From Hypericum androsaemum (Eukaryota > Streptophyta > Magnoliopsida > Malpighiales > Hypericaceae): a stretch of 64,000 nucleotides of DNA. Made by a program: the position numbers and the translations under genes. A model generated the notes under the pieces. That model was not told where the DNA came from, did no database searches, and worked only from the letters and a program-made list of their open reading frames with translations. The stretch is taken from contig OZ023182.1 of NCBI GenBank assembly GCA_963995505.1, forward strand, positions 1,689,001-1,753,000. The letters run 5' to 3'. This document shows positions 1-12,098 of the stretch, in pieces. Position 1 is the stretch's first letter. Every line of letters starts with the position of its first letter.

Positions 1-1140
1 AATTACTATAAATATAAGAAAAGATATTTGACTTAGCGGTACAAGGTACATAAGATTTGACGGAGGTTTTGGGTTCAAACCCAGTCAAAGTGTACTTGAT
101 ATAAAAATTTACCTTTTAAAAAATTATTATAAATATAATGTTTACTTATAAAAAAATATATCTTTTAATAACTGCATACAAATAGATAAACTAATAATAA
201 ATTATTTGATCTTAATCAGAAACTTCGAGTTAAAACTTGAATAATAATGCACCACCTTAAGGATGAAGTTCTCAAGTAATGGTGGACCAACCTTCTTAAA
301 ATTAATTTATCAAGGGGATGGAATTCAAATGCCAAAAAGTCAGTTCTATGACGCTCCACAATATACGAAACTCGGAGCAGGATTTTGAAATCGGCTCGAG
401 TTCAATTTCAGAACATGGAATCTGATATTTAGATTCGATCGAACTTATTTCAAAGTCTTAACTTCTAAAAGGGTTTTTCTATTCATAAAATTCTATTCAA
501 TTCAAAGTTAAGATCCATTGAATTTTTAACTCAGTCACGCATAACCACATACAATATTCTTTCCGGTCAAGTCATCTCCATAAAGTAATCTTGTATTTCC
601 GTTGATAATTAATTCCGTTTAAGACCTCTAAAGACTTGAAGATCATCATTTTCGTACTAAATATTTATGATCCAGTTGAACCCGAGGATACTCCACTCGA
701 ACAACTTGCACCATCTATGATTTTCAAGTTGACTTGCGCTTTCCTTCGATGACTAGGTTAACCGTAATATATAGTTTTCTCAAATCCAACATGTAACTTA
801 TTGTTAGACCGTTATTTATTAAATCTTGCTCCATAATTTGATTTGTTCTTGTAGTTGATACAAATACCAAGGAATTTAGATTCACAAGCATATTTTTATT
901 TCAAGTCTGGCGAATGTAAAAAATATTATTAAAAAATAATTTCTAAAATATGATACGATATATTATTAAAAAATTATAACTTTACAACTAGGTAGACTAA
1001 ATTGTCGTTTGTTTCCAACCACAAAACGCAGATATATTTATCCCATTATTGAATTTTACTTAGTTTGAATCTGAATTAATCGGTGAAGTGATGTTTATAT
1101 AGTGTAAACCAAAAAATTTAGTGGGGCACATTTTTGTAGG
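1..1140. other. AT-rich intergenic DNA
   Basis: I see no gene here. At 71-82 there is a GGGTTCAAACCC motif resembling a Pol III B box, preceded by a weak A-box-like stretch near 33-50. This could be the relic of a tRNA-derived SINE, but no cloverleaf can be folded by eye. Confidence 0.4.
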
Positions 1141-2140
1141 TGGAGTTACATCCATGAGTGTGATGAAGTGGAAAAATACTCAAGTTATATGAAGTTAGAT
1201 CATATGAGGGAGCAAGGTCTTGACATGAATTGTTTGAGTGTAGCCAAGAGGATTTTTGAAATGGAGATTTGTGGAGACAAGGTTAGCAAGGCCCTGCTAT
1301 GATTGTCTAATGGTGCGCGCAAAGCAAAGGTGCTAGGTAAGTTTGACTTTGGGAATGCGAAGCCGTTGATAGCACCACAGACGAATTGGGTTTTATCTCA
1401 CTCAAGGACGAGCGGTGAAGTCCACAACATGTCAAGGATTCTACTTGATGGAACAAAATGTTGCCCATTGTATGCTATGGATCGTATCATTGGTTCGAGA
1501 TAAAAAGGTCCAACAGACAAGCTGTTCGAAGTTACAGAGCATGGGGTGATCGAAAAATAGAGGGAGCGTCTATTGGTTACAAGGTTGCTTTGTCGGGTGA
1601 ACTTGCATATTGGGGTTCGATGGAGGTTGAAGAGAATACACCAAGCAATCTCGGGAGTTGTTCGAGTTTGGGATTGTCTCCAAATGATTGAACAAGGATG
1701 GAGAGAATGGAGGATAGTTTCGTTGAGGACAGAGTTTTAAGGTTCAAGATGGAGTCGGTTTATTTTTGTAAGACTTCATATTTTTTCAAAGGACGATTTC
1801 TCGCCAAGGTGGAGAATTGTTGAAGAATTGGCTTCAAATCAAGGACCTTGTATCCTAGTTAGATTCTACGTTAGACTCCTTGTTAGATTCTATGTTAGAC
1901 TCCTAGTTGGATTTTATTTTAGATTCCTATGTGACTTAGATAAACTTCATGGTTGTTTTAGGGTTTGTCTAAATATACAAAGGTATACTAATCTGAGGAT
2001 GCATTGCTTTGTGGCTCAGAAACTCATCAATAAAATCTCCTTCTCTCTTATGGACGTAAACATTAGGTCAAATCACGTAATTTCTTGTGGCCGTTATATA
2101 TACTAATTGAAGTCTCAATCTCCAACCTACATAGCCTCAA
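1141..2140 (+). mobile_element. Decayed LTR retrotransposon 3' end and LTR
   Basis: A purine-rich tract at 1806-1816 (AAGGTGGAGAA) is followed by TGTTGAAG at 1819. This is the usual polypurine tract plus LTR start of plant LTR elements. The following about 320 bp contain LTR-like sequence with an internal imperfect repeat (TTAGATTCTAYGTTAGACTCCT at about 1859-1905). The 650 bases upstream carry short broken reading frames that I cannot assign to a domain. No second LTR is visible in the window, so this is a truncated or solo remnant. Confidence 0.4.
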
Positions 2141-2294
2141 AAACTTATTTATTGTTTGTGTGACAGCTGAAATGTCAATTCTTATTTATTATAAGAGTTA
2201 GGTTATACGTCATAACAAGTCCCTCTAATGAGACAATAGGAAACATTCTTTTCCAGGTTGAAAACGAGTTCCTAAATGAGATCTAAGAGACTAG

Positions 2295-3461
2295 TGGGTT
2301 TAAGAAAAACTCTATGTATTGCCTCCATACTAAGTCACCAATCCACAAGCGACAAGTAGATTAGTAGAGAGATTATCAATTTTCTAGTGATTTATCACTA
2401 AAAAATTTTAATTTTGGAAATAAAATCAAGTCAATATTGAATTTTGTTAAAAAAATCACTATAGTTTTGTTAAAAAAATCACTATCTATAAAATATATGT
2501 TATTTCAAGAAAATAGAATTAACTCATTAATGAATAAAATATATTCAAGTCTTGTTATATTTTAATTCTTAAAATACAAAATTGTTACTAATGAGCAGTG
2601 TGATTATGACCAAAAAAAGAATTAAGTATGTTGAAGAAGGGTTAGTAAGGCGTCACAATCTCCCGGTGATATTTCGGGGACCAATTCTTAGATTGCTACC
2701 TTTTATTCTAAGGGTATTATGGTGCAATTAAATTAAGGGAGGTCAAACCAACTAGAAGAGATTTGTTAATATTTAAATTTTTATAATTTTATTAATAAAC
2801 TGTGAAATTTTGTATAGAGTTCAATTTTTGATTATTCGATTGGACACTAAAATTTCTGCACGCTGAAATTTTTCTTGATAAAATCAAATATTATGTTTTT
2901 CGTAAATAGTTACGACGTTGATAAAAGCGACGTGTAAGTAAAATTGTTACTTTTATTTTAAAACACAAAAGCAACGTTGATATTTTTCTTTTAAAATACA
3001 AAAGAAACGAGGAAGCTTCGAAAACAAGTAAGTAAAATTATAGTTATCAATGAAGACGATGATATTTTTCTGGAAAAACAAAGCAGATACTAGAACCAAT
3101 TTTGTTCATTTTATGTCAATGAAGACTATGATATTTAAAAAAAACAAGGTATAGACTCCTTGTTTTTTGTGTTCTAAAAGAAAAGTAACAATTTTGTATT
3201 TTAAAATATAACAAGAGTTAATATATTCTATTCATTAATGAGTTAATTCTATTTCCTTGAAATAGTATATATTGTTTAGGTAATAGTTTTTTTTAACTAT
3301 GACTCAATATTGACTTAATTTTATTTGCATAATTAAATTTTTAAGTCGTATATCACTAGAAAATTAGTAGTTGCTCCACTAATCTATTTATCACTTGTGG
3401 ATTAGTGATTTATCAAATGACTTGGAATAGAGGAATTAGTATAAAGTTTCTCTTGGGTTTA
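2295..3461. mobile_element. Long-TIR non-autonomous DNA transposon with 8-bp TSD
   Basis: Bases 2303-2590 are an imperfect reverse complement of 3185-3453. The ends read AGAAAAACTC on the left and, complemented, AGAGAAACTT on the right. Both ends are flanked by the identical 8-mer TGGGTTTA (2295-2302 and 3454-3461), a perfect target-site duplication. The 1151-bp element has no transposase frame. An 8-bp duplication is typical of hAT elements, although the termini are not a classic CAGGG hAT end, so the superfamily is an inference. Confidence 0.7.
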
Positions 3462-3469
3462 GGCTAACT

Positions 3470-4780
3470 AGAAGTCTACAGAAGGACATCTTTTTAATCA
3501 TCAAGATCACGAAATTATATTGCCCCATACGTAATTATCTCCTTACCTGAAGACACCTTTTTTTTAATAAGTGAATTATATTAATAGATAATAATTACAT
3601 CCTAAGTAGTGTAAAGTTCCTCGAGCGAGGAAGCTAAACACTAATAAACTCCAATATAAGAACCTGTTACGTGAAGACACCTTATGTCAATTTTAAAAAT
3701 CGTGCACACTTGTCTCTGAGATTTCACGATGTGACGTATCTATCTAGCCTCCGAGTGCTTCAGATATATTTATCTCTTAGATTGTTTTCTTTATCCACCG
3801 TCATATTTATTAATTCGACTAATTTATGTTCGAGTACTTTTAAAAAGTGACAATTTTTTTCAAAGAAATAATTGACACTGTTGTGTTCCAAATTTATTTA
3901 ACTAAAGATTGATTAAGTTGACCGATTATCCATAAAAAATATTTCATAATAGTAAAATATTTTCACTCAAAAGTACTCAATATTTACTTTTAACTATACT
4001 AACCTGTTCTTTTATCACTTCATGCCAAGTCCGAATTCTATTGCTTAATCCAAAAGAAAATAGTCCAAATATTCTAACTATTCTTTTTTTTAATCAAAAC
4101 ATTTAACATTTATAATACAGATCAATCTAAATTCAATGAGGATAGAAGTTGAAATGATTGTAACATTGCCCGAATCAAATTTTAGCTCTATTATATCTTA
4201 AAAGCTCAAATTTATAATTTATAACTATAGTAAAATAACTAGTTGATGTAAGTTTTTAGTGCACATCATATTGCTATCGCTTTGATAAGTCAAACTCTCT
4301 TTAAGGCACAAAGAGGCCGACTCTGTACAAGAAAAAGTAAAGGTCTCCATCAAATGAAAAAGAAAAAGAAAAGTGTTGGCCAACCTTTGGGCTTTGCTTC
4401 ACTTGGCCCAAAATTTGGTGCATAGGCCAATTTTGGTTCGAAGATAAAGAAAGCCTTTTAGAGCCCAGATTCGAAGATAAAGAAAGCCTTTTGGCCAATT
4501 TTGGCCCAGATTCGAACCCAAAACGAGCATTATATATTGTTTTTGGCAAATTACGCTAGAGTTCCTCATGTTGGATAATATCGCATCTGGGTTTCTAGTT
4601 TTTAAAAGTTATTTTGCCGCCCGCTCTGTTTAGATTGATTATACTCTAGGATATCAGGCAATGTCATCAATAATTTTATAATTATTTTATCTTTAAAATC
4701 ACTTTTATATCATTACATTAACAAATTATTTTAAGATTTTGGGTTGGATACAAAGATTTTAAGAAGAAGGTGAAGTGCAT
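3470..4780. other. Intergenic DNA with a short direct repeat
   Basis: AT-rich and without a recognisable gene. A perfect 23-bp direct repeat, TTCGAAGATAAAGAAAGCCT plus TTT, lies at 4437-4459 and 4470-4492, inside a wider duplication of GGCCAATTTTGG. Nothing else is supportable. Confidence 0.5.
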
Positions 4781-4788
4781 GTTACTGG

Positions 4789-5364
4789 TACAGGGGAAAC
4801 TATACTATTTTTAGAAGTAAGAGTATATTTATTACAATCACAACAAGAGTATATTTATTACGAGACCGGATTGAGTGGGGACTAAAGAAAATTTGTCCAT
4901 AGGTGGGGACTATATTTTGGGCCGTCAGATTTGATTATCTTTAAATCTGATGGTCAATAACCTATCAAGTGATATTGGTTTGCATGTGAAGTGATATTGG
5001 TTTACATGTGAAGTGATATTGGTTTGCAAGACGCTGGTTTACATATAAAGTGATATTGGTTTGCAAGTGAAGTGATATTGGTTTGCATATGTAGTGATGT
5101 TGGTTTGAGTTAGTCCCCATATTTGGGGACTACCCCAGTCCCCACTAAATCTGCTCCCTATTTATTACTCCATAGCAAATCGTACGGTCCGGCCCAACTT
5201 GCCCATGTGGAGCAAGTAGAAGGCAACACCAGAAGTTACTTCTCTGTACAACCCGCCCCCCTGCTGTGCCCGAGACTCCCCAGCTGAACCTAATACCCTC
5301 ACATCAAGAATACAAGGTTCCGATCGGGACCTCGGTAAAACCCTCTTACAGGGGAAACTATACT
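4789..5364. mobile_element. 540-bp insertion flanked by an 18-bp direct repeat
   Basis: The 18-mer TACAGGGGAAACTATACT occurs at 4789-4806 and again at 5347-5364. The right copy is the intron/exon boundary of the WD40 relic that follows. The inserted 4807-5346 segment ends with a GATCGGGACCTCGGTAAAAC motif resembling the segments at 22650-22720 and 26020-26100. A target duplication of this length fits non-LTR retrotransposition, which is an inference. A smaller MITE-like element is nested inside. Confidence 0.5.
4852..5168. mobile_element. MITE with internal 23-bp minisatellite
   Basis: Terminal inverted repeats are visible: left 4862 GAGACCGGATTGAGTGGGGA; right complement GGGAGCAGATTTAGTGGGGA ending at 5158. 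They are flanked by TATTTATTAC at 4852-4861 and 5159-5168, a 10-bp duplication compatible with a MULE-type element. The left copy is itself part of a local repeat (4831-4861), which weakens the duplication. The interior 4971-5105 holds about six degenerate copies of GTGATATTGGTTTGCATGTGA. Confidence 0.5.
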
Positions 5365-5826
5365 GTGGATGCCATGATAACAGCATTCGGGTTTTGCAAT
5401 TTTAGTTGCTCTTAAATATCTTCAACGTTTAAGGTCTTGTGTACTGTGCAAGCTCTCCTGTGGATGGCGTAGCTGTTAAGATATTTCGGATTCGAGCTAT
5501 TGAAACGTATCGGTACGCTCTTTGTTTCCATGTATTACCTCTTTTTACCTCATAGATATTGAATGCTTCATATCACAAAAAAAAAGGATATGGAATGCTT
5601 CAAATTACGAAATGGTGGGCTCGCTGAACACATCATCGGAAGTGAGAGCCATGAGCTCGGAGCTAATCTATTTGGGGACAAAGAAAGGGCGCGTTGAAAT
5701 TTGGAACCGAAGCAAGTTGAACGCAGTCGATACACTGCAAACATGACCAATATTCAAATCCTTTGCATGTCACTTGATCCCAACGAAGAGGTTTTGGTTA
5801 TTGGAACTTCAGATGGTCCAATCTAG
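5352..5826 (+). pseudogene. WD40-repeat fragment of a LIN/CERBERUS-type E3 ubiquitin ligase
   Basis: The conceptual frames include KLYCGCHDNSI and GLVYCASSPVDGVAVKIF, then MVGSLNTSSEVRAMSSELIY, GTKKGRVEIW, and finally EEVLVIGTSDGPIQ. From memory these match successive WD40 blades of the plant U-box/WD40 ligase LIN family. The frame is broken by at least three stops, at least one shift and an inserted partial repeat at about 5490-5600. Intron-like AG and GT borders exist at 5350 and 5827. The left border coincides with the 18-bp direct repeat, so the gene was interrupted there. Only a fraction of a normal protein of more than 1000 residues is present. The family call is moderately sure; it is not functional. 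Confidence 0.55.
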
Positions 5827-5839
5827 GTGAACCAAAAAA

Positions 5840-7830
5840 ATATCCCAACTCTTTTATTTTCCTATTTTTAATTCAGACACATAATTCTACTTAAGGACTT
5901 GAAATGTTAAAATGAGAATTATATTTTTTGGTGTATAGAATTGTTTATACAATTCTTTTTCTTCTGGCAGGCTTGGGGTTTGAGCCAGGCCTCTCGGAAG
6001 ATGCTCAATTTTGGTTTGGGGAGTAAATAAAAATATTATTATTTTTTCAAATATTCTTTCTTATATCTAGAATAATGTCCATTCGATAATTTTTTTATGA
6101 GTAACGTACATAGATTGGTGGAGTCTATAGAGCCTAAGGAAGTTTGATTGCTGTTGAAAGAACAATATAATTAATATTCAACAAATAGGATTATTTTTCA
6201 ATTGGTCCTTGTTTTCCTTCCTTCAAAAAATAAGATAAGGTTTCTTTAAATTCTCCCGCTTCTGATTAAAAAAAAGTAACGATACCAAGAACAATAAGAG
6301 CTATGAGCATCAGGAATTTCAACATTTAGATTTTTTTTTCCATGTGTTCAACTCACGGAGAAACTGTACTCTTATACAAAAACCACTTAATACTATACCG
6401 AATCCGTGGCAATGGATTAAAGTTTTACAAATATAAACATATTATTAAAAGAATCTCACTTAAATAGATCTGATAATGTTCGACTATAGATATCAGAAAT
6501 CAAAAAATCATAGAATAACATCATGAACAGTCTAGTTGAGAATATTGTTCCGATTATTTACTAGTAACTTGTATGTTTGAAAAGTTAAATATTCCGTATT
6601 TCTCACCTCTATTGGATTCGACTTGGACTGATCACCTTTTGACTTTTAAGTAAAGCTAGTTTAATTGGGAACATCGACAGCCTCCGAACAAGAGTGGGGA
6701 TAATTCTAAATCAAAAAGGAGAAAGAGAAGAGTGTGTATTTTTATTTATGACAATAATAAATATTCTACTTATAAAAAATAATTTGATCCGATAATTTCA
6801 AGAATACATATAAAGCACAGTTCGCTCTGGATTGTTCTGGCATATTTCCTTGCCGTGACAGTTAGATATATTAGTGTATAGTATTCCTCCTTAATTTTGA
6901 TGGGTTCAATCGCAATCACAAGATCATAAGGAGCAAAACATAAAATCAACTGATTGGTAGCAACTGATGAATTAAAGGTCTTAAGAGACACTTGAACAAA
7001 AAAAAATTTTAATTTTCAAATCCACTCATTCATATTAATCCAAAAAATCACCCATAACAAAATCGAGATTCAAGCATGGTGATCGCGATAGATGATTTTT
7101 TGGAGTTTGATTTTGGAAACATTATGAACCGATGTTAATGTAGTACTCTTTATCAATAAAATTGAACCTTAAAAAAAATCAATTTCTTCGAAAATTATTT
7201 TCGTTTTATGCACAAAAGAAGTCCACAAAATTTAAAGAGAATTTGTCGCTTTAAAAAATTGCTACTTGGACCTTAACGAGCATGTATTTTATTCTCTTCA
7301 AATTATGTGATAGCCCAGTGATTTTTGAAAGTGACAGGACACATATACACTCATTTAATCCAGCCAAATATTTTTTGTTACGCATACCTCAATCTAAATC
7401 TCGGTATAGTTTCTCCAAAAGTGGCGGGCATTTCTATAAATATTGAAATCTTATTTGGAATTTTCTCTTAATAAATAATGGTACACTACAAATTATAAGT
7501 ACTTGGGAAATCACTATAAACTGCGTATGCTCTAAAGGATGTCTTTCACTCTTTCTCTTCAGGTCCTATTTTTATCTTCTCTCGTCATCCTCCTCCTTAT
7601 CGCCATGGTCTAAAAGGTTATGGATATTTTCTTTCGAGAAACTTGTTTATCTATTCACAAAGAAGGGATATTGCCGGTCAATTTCTGCCGATGGCAGTAA
7701 AAAATAACAGAGATTGTCTCTTGGATGAGGATTAGAGTTCCTCTTTTCTCTTATACTTTTTTTGTTGGCATTTTATATGTATTTGTCATTATATAGATCT
7801 ACTCATATGTTGTAATATGTTGATGTATCA
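5840..7830. other. Intergenic, no gene seen
   Basis: AT-rich sequence without a credible coding frame on either strand; the open frames present are short and low in complexity. Nothing could be assigned. Confidence 0.5.
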
Positions 7831-7837
7831 TCTATGA

Positions 7838-9132
7838 TATTATAAAGGACAAATTATCTTCACATCTCTGTATTTTGGTCACCCTCTTCCTAGGGTCCCT
7901 GAATTTTGGAAAATGATTGTCCTGTCCCTAAGTTTTGATGATAATAGACTCTCGGGTTCCTGGTGCCGGAATATTCTATATTCTCCGGCGATTTTCCACT
8001 TGAAAAGACTAAAATACCTTTTCCACTTATAAAAATTACTCTTTCCTTCTCCCCTCCCCTTCTTCCTCTCACTTCATCTTCTTCTTCCCACTCTCAACCA
8101 ACAATGTTAAATTTGCTGGTATTTAAAAGATCTATTGGACACAAAGCTTAATTCATTTGCTTAGTAGATATTTCGGTATTATCTCTTTAACAAAAAAAAA
8201 AGTACGTGATTGAATCAACAATTGTGTCTTTCAGACGCTGGTCCAATTGGACAAAGAAATGGAAAAAATAGGGAAAAAAAACCAAACCCATAATAATTAA
8301 TAAACCCTTCTTGAGCGACACCGTCAACAAACCCCACGTTTGGATCGAGCAACACTATCCACAAATCCCACGAAAAGGTAGCACTTTTTCTCTTTTGTTA
8401 CCCTAAATTCCTCTAGTTCCAACTGGGTTTCTCGTACCACAAACCCCTTCATTGTTGCTGCAATAATCTGTTAGCTGTCCGTGTCCAATTTTGGTTAAGA
8501 GATATACTAGGTTGAGGTTTCCAGCAGGACCCTTTTCGTTTCTAGTGTAGGAGATGAAGAAGATGATTGCTTTAGGATTCGAGGGCTCCGCAAACAAGAT
8601 TGGTGTTGGGGTTGTGACTTTAGATTGCGATGGCGGGAGGTTTGGGCGTGGAGGAGGAGGTGGTCTTGGAGGTGGGAGAGGAGGAGGTGGAGGCGGAGTT
8701 TGGGTTTCTAATTCAAAGGCCGCTTCGTCGTGACCTAATTCAAAGGCCGCTGGTACCCTAATTCTAATTAGGATTTTTAATTCGAAATGATGGTTTTACA
8801 ATTTGGAATTTTCAAGTTTTGCTTCTCTAATTAACTTTGATTTTTAGTTTATGAAAATTTGTGTTTGAGTTTTAGTTGAATGTTGAGAGAGCTGGAGGAA
8901 GAAGATGAAGTGAGAGGAAGAAGGAGATTTTTTGTTTTTTAACAATGGAGAGGCATTTTAGTCTTTTTAAGTGGGGATTCGCCGAAAAATATAGAATATT
9001 TCGGTACGAGGGACTCGAGAGTCTATTATCATCAAAACTTAAGGACGAGACAATCATTTTCCAAAAGTCAGGGATCTTAGGGAGAGGGTGACCAAAGTAC
9101 AGGGATGTGAGGGTAGTTTGCCCTATTATAAA
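7838..9132 (+). mobile_element. Pack-MULE (Mutator-like element with captured gene fragment)
   Basis: Two inverted repeats of about 250 bp bound the element: 7847-8100 and 8875-9123. The left end reads GGACAAATTATCTTCACATC and the right end, complemented, GGGCAAACTACCCTCACATC. Both are flanked by the perfect 9-mer TATTATAAA (7838-7846 and 9124-9132), the diagnostic Mutator target duplication. The 1277-bp element has no transposase. Its unique centre (about 8250-8760) contains a start region matching exon 1 of a Kae1/OSGEP gene plus a glycine-codon-rich tract. A related half-copy lies at 11695-12098. Confidence 0.85.
8554..8733 (+). CDS. Chimeric 59-aa ORF: captured Kae1/OSGEP N-terminus fused to Gly-rich tail
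   Basis: The ATG at 8554 opens a 59-residue frame. Residues 8-24 read GFEGSANKIGVGVVTLD, the highly conserved N-terminus of plant Kae1/OSGEP proteins (KEOPS tRNA N6-threonylcarbamoyladenosine synthase, ASKHA ATPase fold). After residue 24 the family sequence should continue with a Gly-Thr strand; here it changes to CDGGRFGRGGGG and a glycine-rich tail, ending at TGA 8731-8733. The ORF lies inside the Mutator-like element, so it is best read as gene capture of exon 1, perhaps with 5' flanking sequence, rather than a working enzyme. The metal-binding histidines and most of the ATPase domain are absent. Whether it is transcribed is unknown. Confidence 0.6.
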   Translation: MKKMIALGFEGSANKIGVGVVTLDCDGGRFGRGGGGGLGGGRGGGGGGVWVSNSKAASS

Positions 9133-9146
9133 AGTTACCCGTTTTG

Positions 9147-9345
9147 GATGATGTAAATGTCATGTGACTGTTATTGGATAAATTGTATTACATCAATTTA
9201 TTGTATTGGTAAATGTCGTGTGACTATTTCGGATGATGTAAATGTCATGTGACTGTTATTGGATAAATTGTATTACATCAATTTATTGTATTGGTAAATG
9301 TCGTGTGACTATTTCGGATGATGTAAATGTCGTGTGACTGTTGTA
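9147..9345. repeat. 85-bp tandem repeat, about 2.3 copies
   Basis: Units start with GATGATGTAAATGTC at 9147, 9232 and 9317. The first two are nearly identical over 85 bp, and the third is partial. The array starts 15 bp outside the right target duplication of the adjacent MULE. Confidence 0.85.
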
Positions 9346-9349
9346 ATAT

Positions 9350-11690
9350 GTTCCTATAAATGTCTGACTGTTTTTGAACCTTGAACTTACATCAATTCGT
9401 TAACGCCTTATGATATCAAATCAATAGTGAATCACCATCTTCTTCATTCTCACATTTTAAGAAAATTGTCTGTTCAACTCAACGTAATGGGGTAGTTAAA
9501 AATTGATTGCAAGCAAATTAGTTAAGATTTTATTTTCAAACTAATTCTTATGCTAATATACATAAGTTCTTCAGCCCGACATATATTAAGTGGAAGGAAA
9601 TAAATGAAAGAAATTGGGAAATTTATAAAAATTGTTGACGTAAAAGTAAATATATTCAGTTGCTCCAAAGGACTTCGAAGGACACCACGACATACTGAGA
9701 TTACATTTTTTAGGTGAGTTGAGTTTTATTCCAAGTATGTAATATATATATATATATGTACAAATTAATGTCGAGTTCCCGCGTGTACATTTACGATTGT
9801 GACCGTTAGCCTCACTTAAACTTGACTCAGAAAAATTCAATAAAAAATTCTAGCTAAAAAAAGAGCACTGCAGATGACACCAGGATACAATGACCGAACT
9901 CATCTATCCCAGAAAATTACAGCATAGTTACATGAGAATGGTAGCTAAAACCATAAATTCTGCCCTATGCCCATGAGCACCAAAAGGCCACAAAGCATTG
10001 AATCCTTGATCTCCTCTTTACAAATATACACCAACACGTGGAAGCTACAATTTTGTAGCCGCTTTTCATAATTTCATTGTCTGACAACGACCACTGGCAT
10101 TACCAATAGGAGATTAAAAAAAAACTAAATAGCTACGTAATTCACAAGATTATTATTTTTTGAATAAGTAAATTTTTATATATTTTCAAGAAAGTATATT
10201 CAGTAAAAATATTGGGATATATAAAGTTAGTTACTCTCACAAATTTGCTCGACACTATTGTGATTTGGCATGTACGAACTAATTTTTTTTAGCACTTATG
10301 TGAACCAACATAAAATTTGAACAAATACAGAGATATCTTGATTCCGAAATTTGTATTTTTTTGAAAATTCAGAATCGATATAATCCCAGCTACAAACATG
10401 TGTTGAGAACTTGAATTAGGAATGAAAGATTCGGGTAGTATATATAAAACTCAGATTTTACATTCTTTTATAAGGTTGGATCCAAATTTTTATCTTTATC
10501 CTTTTTGAAAATAAAGATTCAGATAAGATTTGATTCTAAAAATTTGGAAAAGATTAGTACGACCTCGGGTCTTTGTTTTTTAAGACTGTCACTTAATTAT
10601 TCACAGCTATAATAGCAGTGATGCACTCAAAAAAGTAAATAGAATTGATTTATTTATTAAAAAAATATATAAAGAAGCTAAATACACAAATCAAAAAATT
10701 TGAAGTTCTTTAGGCTGAGATTGAGAATTTGGCATGTCTAATAATTATATTACATGTATATTATTTTAAAATTGTCTTAAAAAATTTGGGTAATATAGAA
10801 TTCAGATATAGACCGTTCAAATATAAATCTCGATAGATGCTGAAAATAAAGTTCTAATTGTCATTCCTAACTTCAAGGCAATTGGCTCATAATTTCGCTT
10901 GGAATGACCGGATTCGAACACTAATTTTTACAAGATTCTATTTATATAAAAAATATTGGTTAACCATGAACGAAAAGACGTTAGTGAATGTTATATATCG
11001 GGAATCCGGAACTTCAACTCAAAATGTTATATCACATTATAAACCCCCAAAAAACATGTTATCTACACATCCTTAAACAACCGTTAAAGTATCTATATTA
11101 TATATTAGTAAATCAATTTACAGAAATAATAAAAATACAATTGTGATAAAACATGATAGGCATACTTTTGTCACGTTTTATGGTCTTTCCTTATTCGAAT
11201 AAATTAATCAATTTAATTTAATAAGTGTGTGTTTGATCACAAGCAAACAGTGTGAGTTCTATTACAATATTCCATGAAAATAATTATCAACAATATGAAA
11301 ATGTAATCTGAACAGAAAATTCTAATAATAATAATTATTACAACTATCAATGCGAATATTGATAAAATTCAAAAGAAGCAAGTAGCAAGTCTCAAGTCAA
11401 AAAATTAGTTTTTTTTGTCATGGTTAGACAAAAGAATTTGCACATCTTCATACCAGTTTATGACACTGAAGTTGACACGGATTTTGACTTAGTTAAAGTA
11501 TAATGAAATGTAGGTTGTAAGAGAAGAACAACAAATAGAAAATCAACAAACCATCATACCATATTAGATACTATGTTAACAATAAATTGTCATTAACCTC
11601 AAAAACCCAATTCCTTAATAAGTACAATTTATTAAACAAATCCCCCATTCCTCCACCTGGTCTTAATGCCATGCTCTTTTTAACCAAGTT
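9350..11690. other. Intergenic, no gene seen
   Basis: AT-rich DNA with a short TA tract near 9739-9757. The stretch 9870-10100 is less AT-rich and could be a relic of an exon or 3' UTR, but no protein frame could be recognised. A 15-bp sequence at 11566-11580 (TAGATACTATGTTAA) recurs at 12099-12113, just outside the truncated MULE copy. Confidence 0.45.
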
Positions 11691-11694
11691 CCAG

Positions 11695-12098
11695 CCCCAA
11701 CAAATTCTAATTAGGGTTTTTAATTAGGATTTTTAATTCGAAATGTTGTTTTCAAAATTTAGGTTTTTTAAGTTTTGATTCTCTAATTAGTTTTGATTCT
11801 AGTTATGAAAATTGGTGTTTGAATTTTAGTTGAATATTGAAATATTGAAGGGGTTAAAGGAAGAAGATGAAGTGGGAGGAACAAGAAGGGAAAAGAAAGA
11901 GAGATTTTTTATTTTTTAACAAGGGAGGAGCATTTTAGTCTTTTCAAGTGGGAGTTCGCCGAAGAATATGAAATATTCTGGCACCAAGGACCCGAGAGTT
12001 TCAAAAATAAAAAATGAGGGATGGTAAAATTATTTTCGTAAATCTAGAGACCCTGAAGAAGGATGACCAAATACCATGGACTATGGGATAATTTGCCC
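11695..12098 (+). mobile_element. 3' half of a second copy of the MULE family
   Basis: The segment matches 8757-9123: the TTAGGATTTTTAATTCGAAATG motif, the GGAAGAAGATGAAGTG tract, then the terminal repeat ending at GGATAATTTGCCC (12098). The left terminal repeat and the captured centre are missing, so it is a truncated copy sitting in the promoter-proximal region of the NPF gene. The flanking 15-mer repeat (11566-11580 and 12099-12113) suggests that the left part was lost after insertion. Confidence 0.65.

Noticed and set aside
30..110. Possible tRNA gene (GGGTTCAAACCC box)
   Set aside because: No acceptor stem, anticodon arm or D arm can be paired; at most a SINE relic.
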